From NCBI GenBank assembly GCA_964637705.1, contig CAZWVM010000062.1:1-18059 (forward strand): a stretch of 18,059 nucleotides of DNA. The letters run 5' to 3'. Made by a program: the position numbers and the translations under genes. The notes beneath the pieces are model-generated. The model was not told the origin of the DNA, did no database searches, and worked only from the letters and a program-made list of their open reading frames with translations. The DNA is from CAZWVM01 sp964637705. Lineage in GTDB: Bacteria > UBA8481. Below are positions 8,374 to 15,864 of this stretch, in pieces (position 1 is the first letter of the stretch; every line of letters starts with the position of its first letter).

Positions 8374-9855
8374 TCACAGGTCGAACCCGCAGTACGAGAG
8401 GTTGAAGCTCTTGTTGCAGAGCGGGAAGTCCGAGATCTGCTGGTCGCGGAGAGCGAGGGCGAGGCCGAACCAGTTGTGGAAGGACGGGTCGACGATCTTG
8501 TAGCGCTCGAACCGTCCGCGCTCGTCCGTCAGGGCGGCGTGACAAACCTCGCCCCGCCAACCCTCGACGAGGGTTGCCGCGAAGAGATCCGGGCGGGGCG
8601 CATGCACAGGGCCCCGAATCGCGCCGGCGGGCAGGTTCGCCAGTTGTTCGCGAACGAAGGCGATCGAGCGCTGGACCTCGAGCCGGCGCACGTAGGCGCG
8701 TCCGAAGACGTCGCCCTCGGTCCAGGTCGAGACGGGAATCTGCACGAAACGGTAATGACCCGCCGGGAACTCGTAGCGCGCGTCGCGCTCCAGTCCCGTC
8801 GCCCGCGCCGGCGGACCGACGAGCCCGGCGGCGACCGCGTCCGCGGCCTTCACCTCGCCCGTTTCCTCGAAGCGGGCCACGACCGAGGGCGTCGTGAAGA
8901 GCAGTTCGAGGGCGGATTCCGTGTCGCCCGCCACGGGCTCGAGTATCTCGAGCAACCGCCCGGCGAGATCCTCGTCGATCTCGAAGGAAACGCCGCCGGG
9001 GCGCACGAGGCTCCGCCCGAGCCGGTTTCCGCAGATCCGGGCCGTCATGTTCAGATAGTCGCCGCGGATGCGGCCGCAATAGGAGGCGGTCGGAAGAAAG
9101 GCGACGTCGCCCGCCAGGGCCCCGAGGTCCCCGACGTGGTTGGCGAGCCGTTCCAACTCCAGGGCGACCGCGCGTATCGCGTCGGCGCGGGCCGGCACCG
9201 GCCGCCCCGAAAGTCCCTCGGCCAGCTGGGCATGAGCCATGGCGTGAGCGACGCTGGAGTCGCCCGCCGCAGTCTCCATGAACGCGATCGTGCGGAGGTC
9301 CGGTCCGCCGATGAGCGCGCGCTCGATCCCGCGGTGCTGGTAGCCGAGGGCGATCTCGAGGTGAAAAACCCGTTCGCCATGGCACTGGAAGCGGAAGTGC
9401 CCGGGCTCGATGATCCCGGCGTGAACCGGGCCCACCGCGACCTCGTGAACCTCATCGCCCTCGACCCGGAAGAAATCCGCCACCGCCGGGTCCGGCCTCT
9501 CCCCCCCTCTCCACGGCGCGTTGAATCTCACCGGTTTCATCCAGGGATGCCCCTCGAACTCGATTCCGAAATCCTCCGCGAGTTCGCGCTCGAACATGTG
9601 GACCGCGGGCAGATCGGGCGTCAGGGAGGGTTCAACGGGGCCGAGCCGGGTTCTGACGACGCCGAGGTCTCCCCTGTCGCCGCGGGCGACGACGATGTAG
9701 AGGTCCGTATCTTCGCCCTTGGGGACGCCGAGGCAGGCCGCGATGCGTCCGCCCGCCGCGCACTCCTCGACGAGGATCGAGCGCGCCTCATCCCAGGACG
9801 CGCAGGAAAGATCGGATCGGCGGATCGCGGAACCGTTCTCGAACCGGCGGATCAT
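8374..9855 (-). CDS. hyfG: HyfG-like large subunit of an energy-converting-hydrogenase-related (Ehr) complex, lacking the Ni-Fe ligands
   Basis: 493 residues, a NuoC-like N-terminal domain (about 15-115, with MFERELAEDFGIEFEGHP at 87-104) fused to a NuoD/HyfG-like domain, as in HycE/HyfG. GPVHAGIIEPGHFRF (142-156) and ALGYQHRGIE (169-178) are family landmarks. Hydrogenases of group 4 bind Ni-Fe through CxxC near the N-terminus of the catalytic domain and DPCxxC near the C-terminus. Here the first site reads ETAAGDSSVAH (194-204), with Ala197 and Ser200 where the cysteines should be. The C-terminal site reads SDFPLCNKSFNLSYCGFDL (475-493), which is not DPCxxC. A Ni-Fe centre cannot form in the known way, and no C-terminal maturation extension follows. 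Substrate unknown. The ATG overlaps the hyfF stop by 4 nt (ATGA). Confidence 0.9.
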   Translation of the reverse strand: MIRRFENGSAIRRSDLSCASWDEARSILVEECAAGGRIAACLGVPKGEDTDLYIVVARGDRGDLGVVRTRLGPVEPSLTPDLPAVHMFERELAEDFGIEFEGHPWMKPVRFNAPWRGGERPDPAVADFFRVEGDEVHEVAVGPVHAGIIEPGHFRFQCHGERVFHLEIALGYQHRGIERALIGGPDLRTIAFMETAAGDSSVAHAMAHAQLAEGLSGRPVPARADAIRAVALELERLANHVGDLGALAGDVAFLPTASYCGRIRGDYLNMTARICGNRLGRSLVRPGGVSFEIDEDLAGRLLEILEPVAGDTESALELLFTTPSVVARFEETGEVKAADAVAAGLVGPPARATGLERDARYEFPAGHYRFVQIPVSTWTEGDVFGRAYVRRLEVQRSIAFVREQLANLPAGAIRGPVHAPRPDLFAATLVEGWRGEVCHAALTDERGRFERYKIVDPSFHNWFGLALALRDQQISDFPLCNKSFNLSYCGFDL

Positions 9856-11327
9856 GGCGGGGAGACTCCTTCGACGACCCGGCAGGCTTCGCGGCAGAGC
9901 TCCGAGAGCGGACCGGGCATCCAGAGCCCGAGGAGAAGGACGAGGAGGGCGAGGACGAGCGGGGGAATGACCGCGGAACGCGGCTCATGGCGGCGGGCCG
10001 GATCACCCGGCGGCCGGCCCTGTGCCATCGAGAGGACCAGGGGCGCCATGCCGCAGAAGACGACGAGGAGAAGGAGGAGCACCACGGTTGCCAGGGTCCA
10101 GGCGCCCGACTCCGCGGCCGACTTCAGGATCAGGAACTTGCTGAAGAAGGTGCCGAAGGGCGGGCACCCCGTGATGGAGAGAAACCCGGCGATCCATAGC
10201 GCGGCGGTCCAGGGCACGATCGTCGAGAGACCGCGGATCGCCGCGATGCGCTTCGTCTTCACCGCTTCGAGAATGTTGCCCGCGGACATGAAGAGCACGG
10301 CCTTCGTGAGAGAATGGTTGAGGGCGTGGAAGAAGGCGGCGAAGAGGCCGAGACCGCCGAGGCCCGCGCCGACCGCCAGGAGCCCCACATGCTCGATGCT
10401 CGAGTAGGCGAGCAGCCGCTTCGCGTCCGACTGGCGGATGATGAAGACGGCGGCGACGGCGAGGGAGAGGAGCCCGAAGCCGAGGAGGATCTCCCGGCCG
10501 AAATCCCCGAGTCCCGCCGCGACGAGCAGGGCCTGCACGCGCAGGAGCGCGAGGAAGGCGCAGTTGAGGAGCGCGCCGGAAAGGAGCGCGGAGACCGAGG
10601 AGGGGGCCTCGCTGTGCGCATCGGGGAGCCAGGTGTGCAGGGGGGCGAGACCCATCTTCGTGCCGTAACCGACGAAGAAGAAGATGGCGGCGACCTTGAG
10701 CCAGAGCGGATCGAGCCGCGTCGCGCGGGCGAGGAGGTCGGAGAAGCCGAGTCCCTGCCCGGCCAGCCCGCTCGCGGAGGAGGCGGCGACGAGGAGGAAG
10801 TTCCCGAGGAGAGCGAGCGCGATCCCGATGGAGCAGACGAGAAGATACTTCCACGTGGCCTCCAGCGAATGCCTGTGGCGATGGAAGTAGATCAGGGGCG
10901 CCGAGGCCAGGGTCGTCGCCTCGATCGCGATCCAGAGCAGGCCGAAGTGGCGGCTCGTCACGACGAGCGTCATGGAGGCGAGGAAGAGCAGGAAACAGCC
11001 GGTGAAGACGGCCTCGGGGGCGTTGACCAGGATCAGGCCGCTCTCCTCCTCGCGGCGCTCGCCCGGGACTTCCCTCGAGAGGAATCCCGCGGCATGGACC
11101 GAGGTCGCGGCGGCGAGGAGGCTGGTGATCGAGAGGAAGAGAAGGCCCGGCGCGTCGAGCGCGAGCCATCCTCCCACGGGTTCGGGCGCGTGGAACCACG
11201 CGGTCCCGGTCAGGAGAAGGTGGATCGAGGCGCCGGCGACGAGGAGCGAGCGGCGACCGACGGTGACGGGCGTGAAGAAAGAGGCGATTCCGAAGAGCGC
11301 AGGCACGAGGAGCAGGGCGAGGATCAT
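9852..11327 (-). CDS. hyfF: HyfF-like antiporter-family membrane subunit (NuoN/NuoL-type)
   Basis: One of two large antiporter-like ion-channel subunits of the membrane arm, 491 residues with about 13-14 hydrophobic segments. The Proton_antipo_M core spans roughly 125-400. Key charged residues are kept: Glu136 in LLWIAIEATTLASAP (130-144) and Lys224 in VGYGTKMGLAPLHTWLPDAH (219-238), followed by SEAPSSVSALLSGALLN, the classical loop of the family. FFHALNHSLTKAVLFMSAG is the later conserved broken helix with a lysine. I place the start at the ATG at 11327, where the first membrane segment begins; a start at 11354 would add nine polar residues. No good Shine-Dalgarno is visible, and the upstream gap of 163 nt to hyfE holds palindromic element C, so translation here is not coupled to the preceding gene as it is elsewhere in the operon. 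Confidence 0.92.
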   Translation of the reverse strand: MILALLLVPALFGIASFFTPVTVGRRSLLVAGASIHLLLTGTAWFHAPEPVGGWLALDAPGLLFLSITSLLAAATSVHAAGFLSREVPGERREEESGLILVNAPEAVFTGCFLLFLASMTLVVTSRHFGLLWIAIEATTLASAPLIYFHRHRHSLEATWKYLLVCSIGIALALLGNFLLVAASSASGLAGQGLGFSDLLARATRLDPLWLKVAAIFFFVGYGTKMGLAPLHTWLPDAHSEAPSSVSALLSGALLNCAFLALLRVQALLVAAGLGDFGREILLGFGLLSLAVAAVFIIRQSDAKRLLAYSSIEHVGLLAVGAGLGGLGLFAAFFHALNHSLTKAVLFMSAGNILEAVKTKRIAAIRGLSTIVPWTAALWIAGFLSITGCPPFGTFFSKFLILKSAAESGAWTLATVVLLLLLVVFCGMAPLVLSMAQGRPPGDPARRHEPRSAVIPPLVLALLVLLLGLWMPGPLSELCREACRVVEGVSPP

Positions 11328-11348
11328 GGCGTCAGGGACCCGCACGCA

Positions 11349-11479
11349 CGCCACGACGTCCTGTTGCCGAGCGGTTTCCGAGGCCGGACCACGACATGGA
11401 GGTCCCGCGGGCCGGCCGAGGCCTCGGAGCCGCGCAGGACGCGCGGCGAGAATGAGCGAGGCGACAGGAGGTCGTGGCG
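11349..11479. repeat. Palindromic element C within the operon, 16-bp terminal inverted repeats
   Basis: CGCCACGACGTCCTGT (11349-11364) and ACAGGAGGTCGTGGCG (11464-11479) are inverted copies matching at 15 of 16 positions. Inside lie a perfect 7-bp hairpin GCCGCGC/GCGCGGC (about 11434-11452) and the palindrome CCGAGGCCTCGG (about 11419-11430). It fills nearly the whole hyfE-hyfF gap and holds no convincing gene. The termini differ from elements A and B, so it is a separate family or an intrinsic mRNA structure. Confidence 0.6.
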
Positions 11480-11490
11480 ACGTACCACGT

Positions 11491-12147
11491 TCACGACCGC
11501 GCCTCGTCCCGAAGGAGCGTCATCCGGTCGGTGTCGATGTGGTCGAACTCCCGGCTGATGTGGAAGATCGCGATGCCCATGACGAAGACGGCGACAAAGA
11601 GGTCGAGGAGCATCCCGACCTCCACGATGAACGGGTCCTCGTTCGCCAGAGCGAGCCCGAAGGAGTAGATGCCGTTCTCGAGCACGAGGTACCCGATCAC
11701 CTGCGAGATCGCCTTGCGCCGCGAGAGGAGCAGGAAGAGCCCGCAGAAGATGGTGAAGAAGGAGACCGGGACCAGGAGGGGCGAGGGAAAGGCCGAGGGC
11801 AGGGGGAGCCGGCTGTCGAGCCAGAGCGAGAAACCCAGCGCCGCCGTACCCGCCACGAGCGAGAGGGTGTAGCCGAGGAAGGGCTCGACCTCGCGCCTCA
11901 CGCCCGCGTCGCGCAGGGTCCGCATGAGAAGCCACGGGAAGACGATCGCCTTCAAGAGGATCGTCGCGGCCGCGAGGATCAGCTCGCGGTCGGTGAGGTC
12001 GCCGATCCCGACGATGACGGGGAGCGCCGAGAGGACGAGCCCCTGGAAGGCGAGCGTGCGGATCGCCATCGCGATCCGGCTCGATCCCAGGAGGGCGAGG
12101 TTGGAGAGGACGAGAAGAATCATGACCGTGTCGATGCCGCTCCTCAT
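11491..12147 (-). CDS. hyfE: HyfE-like membrane subunit (C-terminal half NuoK-like)
   Basis: 218 residues, very close to the E. coli HyfE length, with about seven hydrophobic segments. The C-terminal half carries the NuoK-like signature QVIGYLVLENGIYSFGLAL (149-167), with the buried Glu157 expected in the ion path. The N-terminal half carries LLKAIVFPWLLMRTL (64-78) with Lys66 within a membrane segment. The short cytoplasmic tail at ~198-218 is charged. The ATG at 12147 lies 4 nt after the hyfC stop, with a weak GGTGA as ribosome site. It links the antiporter-like subunits of the membrane arm to the HyfC anchor. Confidence 0.9.
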   Translation of the reverse strand: MRSGIDTVMILLVLSNLALLGSSRIAMAIRTLAFQGLVLSALPVIVGIGDLTDRELILAAATILLKAIVFPWLLMRTLRDAGVRREVEPFLGYTLSLVAGTAALGFSLWLDSRLPLPSAFPSPLLVPVSFFTIFCGLFLLLSRRKAISQVIGYLVLENGIYSFGLALANEDPFIVEVGMLLDLFVAVFVMGIAIFHISREFDHIDTDRMTLLRDEARS

Positions 12148-12151
12148 CGCG

Positions 12152-13057
12152 TCACCGGACCAGGAGCCCCAGCGCGATGACGGCGAGGACCGAGGCGGCC
12201 ACGAGGAACTGCTGGATGCGGATGAGGCGCAGGCGGGCCATCGAGGACTCGATTACGCCGACGACGACCGCGACTGCGAAGGGGCCCGCGACCGCGCAGA
12301 GAATGTCGAGGGCGGGAAGCCCGGAACGGACGGGCAGGAGGAGTCCTCCCAGGATCGCCCCGAGGATCCAGAACTTCAGGGCCGCGGCGTACTCGATGAA
12401 GGCGAGGTCCGGTCCGCCGTGATCGAGCACCATCACCTCGTGGATCATCGTCAATTCCAGGTGCGTGTTCGGATCGTCGACGGGGACGCGCGCGTTCTCC
12501 GCCAGGAAGACGATGAAGAGCGCGGCGGCCGGCAGGAGCACGAGGGGCGGCGCGGCCATGATGTGGCTCCAATCGTGCGACGACAGGATGGCGCTCAGGG
12601 AGAGTTCGCCTCTCGCCCGAACCAGGACCGCGAGAGAGAGGAAGAAGGCGGGCTCGACGAGGGCCGAGAAGAAGACCTCCCGGCTCGCACCCATCCCCTC
12701 GAAGCTCGATCCCGTGTCCAACGCCGCGAGCGCGGTGAAGAGGCGCGCGATCCCGAGGAGGCAGGCCAGCGCGACGAAATCGCCCGGAAACGAAACGAGC
12801 GCGGGGAAGGGACCGAGGGGCGCGAGAAGCAGGGCGACGAGGATCGCCGCGAGGGAGACGCAGGGACCGGCGACGATGAGCCAGGTCGACGTGCGGCTGT
12901 AGACCGCCCCCTTCCGGAGGAGCTTGGAGAGGTCGAGGTAGGGTTGGAGAAGCGACGGCCCTCGGCGGCCCGCGAAGAAGGCCTTGACCCTGTTCACGAC
13001 GCCGATGAGGAGCGGGGCGAGAACGAGGGCGGCGGCGAACGGCACGAGACGGTCCAT
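12152..13057 (-). CDS. hyfC: HyfC-like membrane anchor subunit (NuoH family)
   Basis: 301 residues, about eight membrane helices. This subunit joins the membrane arm to the soluble large and small subunits. NuoH-family motifs are clear: RRGPSLLQPYLDLSKLLRK (31-49), SSFEGMGASREVFFSALVEP (117-136) and AENARVPVDDPNTHLELTMI (186-205), followed by HE at 206-207. The acidic residues in the last two motifs line the proton or ion path in related complexes. AENARVPVDDPNTHLE is the form found in Hyf/Hyc/Ech-type enzymes more than in respiratory complex I. The ATG at 13057 shares one base with the hyfB stop (TGATG); GGAAGG lies about 10 nt upstream. Open frame continues upstream inside hyfB but is antisense-free overlap and not used. 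Confidence 0.93.
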   Translation of the reverse strand: MDRLVPFAAALVLAPLLIGVVNRVKAFFAGRRGPSLLQPYLDLSKLLRKGAVYSRTSTWLIVAGPCVSLAAILVALLLAPLGPFPALVSFPGDFVALACLLGIARLFTALAALDTGSSFEGMGASREVFFSALVEPAFFLSLAVLVRARGELSLSAILSSHDWSHIMAAPPLVLLPAAALFIVFLAENARVPVDDPNTHLELTMIHEVMVLDHGGPDLAFIEYAAALKFWILGAILGGLLLPVRSGLPALDILCAVAGPFAVAVVVGVIESSMARLRLIRIQQFLVAASVLAVIALGLLVR

Positions 13058-15021
13058 CAGGCGGCCTTCCAGACGAGGAGGACGACGAGGGTCAGCGTGA
13101 TGTAGAGGATGTAGAGCTGGACTCTCCCTTCCTGCAATCGCTGCAGGGGCGTGAGGAGCCTCGGCACGCGGAGAAAGAGCGGTTCGAAGAACCGCTGCTT
13201 CACGGCGTCCCCGATTTCCGTCGCCATCGATGCGGCGGCCGGGAAGAACCCGCGCGGCGGTTCGAGACGGCGTTTCGGCTTGAGCCAGGGTCGGAAGAGG
13301 CTCGAGAAGGCCCACGGCTGCGAGAACGAAGAGGCCGTGTATTGCATACGGACATGGGGGCGGGCGTACCCGCAGTCCCATGTCCCGGTTTCACCGGCGC
13401 TCCGACCCGAGAGGAGGATCCACCGGAGAAAGACGGTGAGCGACAGGAAGACGAGGAGAAGGCCGCCGGCCATCGAGACGTAGCGCAGGAGCTGCGAGGC
13501 GCCGACGAGCCCGCGCGTCGTCGACGGGATGTCCGGTGACGCCAGGTCGAGAACGACCGGCACCAGGAGATCGAGAAATTCCGGCGCGAGGAGGCCGGTG
13601 GCCAGGCTGAGCGAGCCGAGGGAGACGATCGGTATCAATAGCGTCGACGAGGCCTCGCGGGCCTCCGCGGCCGCCGATCCCCGCGGTTCCCCCAAAAAGA
13701 CCATCCCGAAGCCGCGCACGAATGAGGCGGCGGCGAGCCCGCTCGTGAGCGCGAGGCTTCCGATCACGGCGCAGGCCGCGACGGTCATGACGCTCGAGGA
13801 TCCCGAAAGAGCCAGGAAGGCGGCAAGCAGGAGCAGAAACTCGGCGACGAAGCCGTTGAAGGGCGGGAGTCCGCAGGCGGCGACGGCCCCGGCGAGGAAC
13901 CCCGCGCCCGTCAGGGGCATCCGCTTGAGCAACCCCCCCATGGACTCGATGTCCCTCCGTCCCGTGGCGTGGACGACGGAACCCGCCGAGAGGAAGAGAA
14001 GGGCCTTGGTGATCGCGTGGTTCAGGACGTGGAGCAGGGCGGCCGAGAAGCCGAGGACGGCAAGGGATGGGTTGCCGAGGCTCTTGCCCGCCAGGCCGAG
14101 CCCGAGGCCTGTGAAGATGATGCCGACGTTCTCCACGCTGCAGTAAGCGAGGAGACGCTTGAGATCGCGCTGGGCGGAGGCGGAGAGCGCGCCCCAGGTC
14201 GACGAAAGGATTCCGACCGTCAGCAGGACGAGCGCCCACCCCAGGGGCGGCGTGGGAAAGACGGAGAGGAAACGGACGAGCCCGTAGACGCCCATCTTGA
14301 TCATGACTCCCGACATCAGGGCCGAGACGTGGCTCGGAGCGGCCGGGTGGGCTTCCGGAAGCCAGACGTGAACCGGGACGACCCCGGCCTTGATGCCGAA
14401 GCCGGCAAGCGCGCAGAGAAAGGCGGCCGCCGCGAACGGGGACATCGGGTCGTCGGCGAGGACGCTCGAGCCCGAGGCGAGGAAGAGCATGATGATGAGG
14501 GAAGCGCAGAACTGCCCGGCGACGAGGTACGTGAGCCCGGCGCGGCGCGCCTCGTCGGAGTCGCGGTCGAGAACGACGAGAAAGTAGGCCGCGAGGGACA
14601 TCACTTCCCAGCTGACGATGAAGAGCAGGACGTTCCCGGAGAGGACGACCAGGGTCATGCCGAGGATGAGCAGCGCGAGGAAAGGCCAGGCGGCGCGCGG
14701 GAGGCGCCTCGCATCGGTATCGGCGCGCCAGTAGGCCGTTCCGTAGACCGCTGCGAAGGGCGCGAGGAGCGCAACCGGGAGAAGGAACCACGCGGAGAGA
14801 GGATCGAGCAAAAGGCGGAACTCGCCGCCCGGCACCTTCCACGGGGCGACGAACTCGCCGGTCAATCCGAGGCCGAGGGCGCCGACCGCGGCGAAGAGGA
14901 GGCAGAATCCGGCGAGGAGGATCGCGGAGGCGGCGGCCGCGCCGCCGCGGGCGCGGGGCAGAAGGAGCGGCAGGACGACGGCGGCCGCGAGAAGCGCAAG
15001 GGCGGCGAGGAGAAGAGTCAC
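13057..15021 (-). CDS. hyfB: HyfB-like antiporter-family membrane subunit (NuoL-type)
   Basis: 654 residues, about 14-16 membrane helices; the larger of the two antiporter-like subunits. Glu139 in LFIVSWEVMSLAAYFLVV (133-150) and Lys211 in GFGIKAGVVPVHVWLPEAHP (207-226) are the coupling residues of this family, and HPAAPSHVSALMSGVMIKMG is the typical following loop. LNHAITKALLFLSAG supplies the later lysine helix. TWDCGYARPHVRMQYTASSF near 560 is typical of HycC/HyfB, not NuoL, and supports the Hyf/Ehr assignment. I place the start at GTG 15021, with AGGGG at proper spacing. The GTG overlaps the regulator's stop (GTGA), a translational-coupling junction. Reading further upstream gives nearly 250 non-homologous residues that overlap the regulator, so that longer version is rejected. 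Confidence 0.92.
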   Translation of the reverse strand: MTLLLAALALLAAAVVLPLLLPRARGGAAAASAILLAGFCLLFAAVGALGLGLTGEFVAPWKVPGGEFRLLLDPLSAWFLLPVALLAPFAAVYGTAYWRADTDARRLPRAAWPFLALLILGMTLVVLSGNVLLFIVSWEVMSLAAYFLVVLDRDSDEARRAGLTYLVAGQFCASLIIMLFLASGSSVLADDPMSPFAAAAFLCALAGFGIKAGVVPVHVWLPEAHPAAPSHVSALMSGVMIKMGVYGLVRFLSVFPTPPLGWALVLLTVGILSSTWGALSASAQRDLKRLLAYCSVENVGIIFTGLGLGLAGKSLGNPSLAVLGFSAALLHVLNHAITKALLFLSAGSVVHATGRRDIESMGGLLKRMPLTGAGFLAGAVAACGLPPFNGFVAEFLLLLAAFLALSGSSSVMTVAACAVIGSLALTSGLAAASFVRGFGMVFLGEPRGSAAAEAREASSTLLIPIVSLGSLSLATGLLAPEFLDLLVPVVLDLASPDIPSTTRGLVGASQLLRYVSMAGGLLLVFLSLTVFLRWILLSGRSAGETGTWDCGYARPHVRMQYTASSFSQPWAFSSLFRPWLKPKRRLEPPRGFFPAAASMATEIGDAVKQRFFEPLFLRVPRLLTPLQRLQEGRVQLYILYITLTLVVLLVWKAA

Positions 15022-15725
15022 CGCGCCATTCCCCTCTTCTCCTGGTCGCGCTTCTCCACCGTCGCCTCGATCTCGCGGGCGCGCCCCAGCAGTTCCTCTC
15101 TCAGACCCTCCCTCCGCACCAATTCCTTGAAGCCGGGATCGCGCAGGAGGTAGGCGAGCCGCGAGAGGAGATGGAGGTGGGCACGCACCGTGGGGCTGAT
15201 GAGAGTGAAGAGGGCCTTCACGGGCTTTCCGTCGAGGGAGCCGAAGTCGACGGGACTCTCGAGAAAGGAGAGGTTGATCTGGGGCGTCTCGACATGAAGG
15301 ACAATGGGATTCCTCACGTGAGGTATCGCGATGCCGTCGCCGATTCCGGTGGATGAGAGTTCCTCGCGCGCCAACAGGACGCTCAGGAGAAAGGACCGGT
15401 CCACTTCCACGGGCAGTCTCAGGTGCTCCACGACCGAGGCGAGCACGGCGGCCTTGTTGGCTCCCTCGATCCGGTACTGGATCCCTCCCTCCTTCAGGGC
15501 CTCGGCCACGGTCGGCATGGACGAGGATCCCTCGGGCTCGCGGTAGATGTCGGGCGAAACGGGCATGCGCCGAGACGTCGCCCACTCGAGGATCTCCGCC
15601 CGGTTGAAACGGACCTGGTCGTTGACGCGGTAGGCGGGCAGGGCCCCCTGCTGAACCCAACGATAGACCGTCTTGTCGGAGACGTTGAGGAGGCGTGCGA
15701 CATCCTTGACGAGTAGGTTCATCAT
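15018..15725 (-). CDS. HTH (excisionase/MerR-like)-PTS EIIA type-2 fusion regulator
   Basis: 235 residues in two domains. Residues 1-55 form a winged HTH of the excisionase/HTH_17 type: VKDVARLLNVSDKTVYRWVQ, then QGALPAYRVNDQVRFNRAEI (26-45). Residues ~70-215 match the fructose/nitrogen-type EIIA (PtsN-like) fold, with the phosphorylatable His136 in TGIGDGIAIPHVRN (126-139). No EIIB/EIIC transporter domain is attached, so it is a sensor or regulator, not a sugar transporter. It leads the Ehr operon and its stop overlaps the hyfB start, so the two are coupled; it probably controls this operon or the divergent metallophosphoesterase in response to PTS phosphorylation, which is inference. The first of two adjacent ATGs (15725) is chosen because a TAGACT box lies 6 nt before it; there is no Shine-Dalgarno. 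Confidence 0.9.
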   Translation of the reverse strand: MMNLLVKDVARLLNVSDKTVYRWVQQGALPAYRVNDQVRFNRAEILEWATSRRMPVSPDIYREPEGSSSMPTVAEALKEGGIQYRIEGANKAAVLASVVEHLRLPVEVDRSFLLSVLLAREELSSTGIGDGIAIPHVRNPIVLHVETPQINLSFLESPVDFGSLDGKPVKALFTLISPTVRAHLHLLSRLAYLLRDPGFKELVRREGLREELLGRAREIEATVEKRDQEKRGMAR

Positions 15726-15731
15726 TCTCGC

Positions 15732-15761
15732 AGTCTATCCATTTGTCTCGGATCATCGCAA
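15732..15761 (-). promoter_or_regulatory. Candidate promoter of the Ehr operon
   Basis: On the minus strand TTGCGA (15761-15756), an 18-nt spacer and TAGACT (15737-15732), six bases before the ATG at 15725. No terminator is seen between this point and 7605, so one promoter could serve all seven genes. Box identity is inferred. Confidence 0.4.
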
Positions 15762-15826
15762 ACCTTGTTTTTCGTTATCAACAGCGCCTGCGAACTGAAG
15801 GAGAATCTTAGACGCGGAAGCTCGAG

Positions 15827-15855
15827 TTGAATCCGATCCGTTGATTCAGTAAAAT
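15827..15855 (+). promoter_or_regulatory. Candidate σ70-type promoter for the metallophosphoesterase gene
   Basis: TTGAAT (15827-15832), exactly 17 nt, then TAAAAT (15850-15855). The start point would fall near 15861-15863, two to four bases before the ATG at 15865. The inverted repeat TTGATT/AATCAG (15841-15846 and 15853-15858) overlaps the -10 box and could be an operator. This and the Ehr operon promoter share the 139-nt divergent region. Confidence 0.55.
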
Positions 15856-15864
15856 CAGGCCGAG

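Noticed and set aside
7605..15021. Calling the operon a true [NiFe]-hydrogenase (hydrogenase-4 or formate hydrogenlyase) or respiratory complex I
   Set aside because: The large subunit lacks the Ni-Fe cysteines, so hydrogenase activity is not supported. The NuoE/F/G module is absent and HyfB, HyfC and HyfE motifs are of Hyf type, so complex I does not fit either.
8347..15153. Long plus-strand open frames opposite the Hyf/Ehr operon (for example 8347-10407, 10314-11558, 10972-12180, 11924-13105, 13969-15153)
   Set aside because: Charged, repetitive translations typical of antisense frames; the minus strand carries membrane proteins with recognisable motifs and operon-style junctions.
15022..15756. 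899-residue version of hyfB starting at 15756
   Set aside because: Its first ~245 residues lie over the EIIA regulator in another frame and have no similarity to antiporter subunits; the GTG at 15021 fits the coupling overlap.
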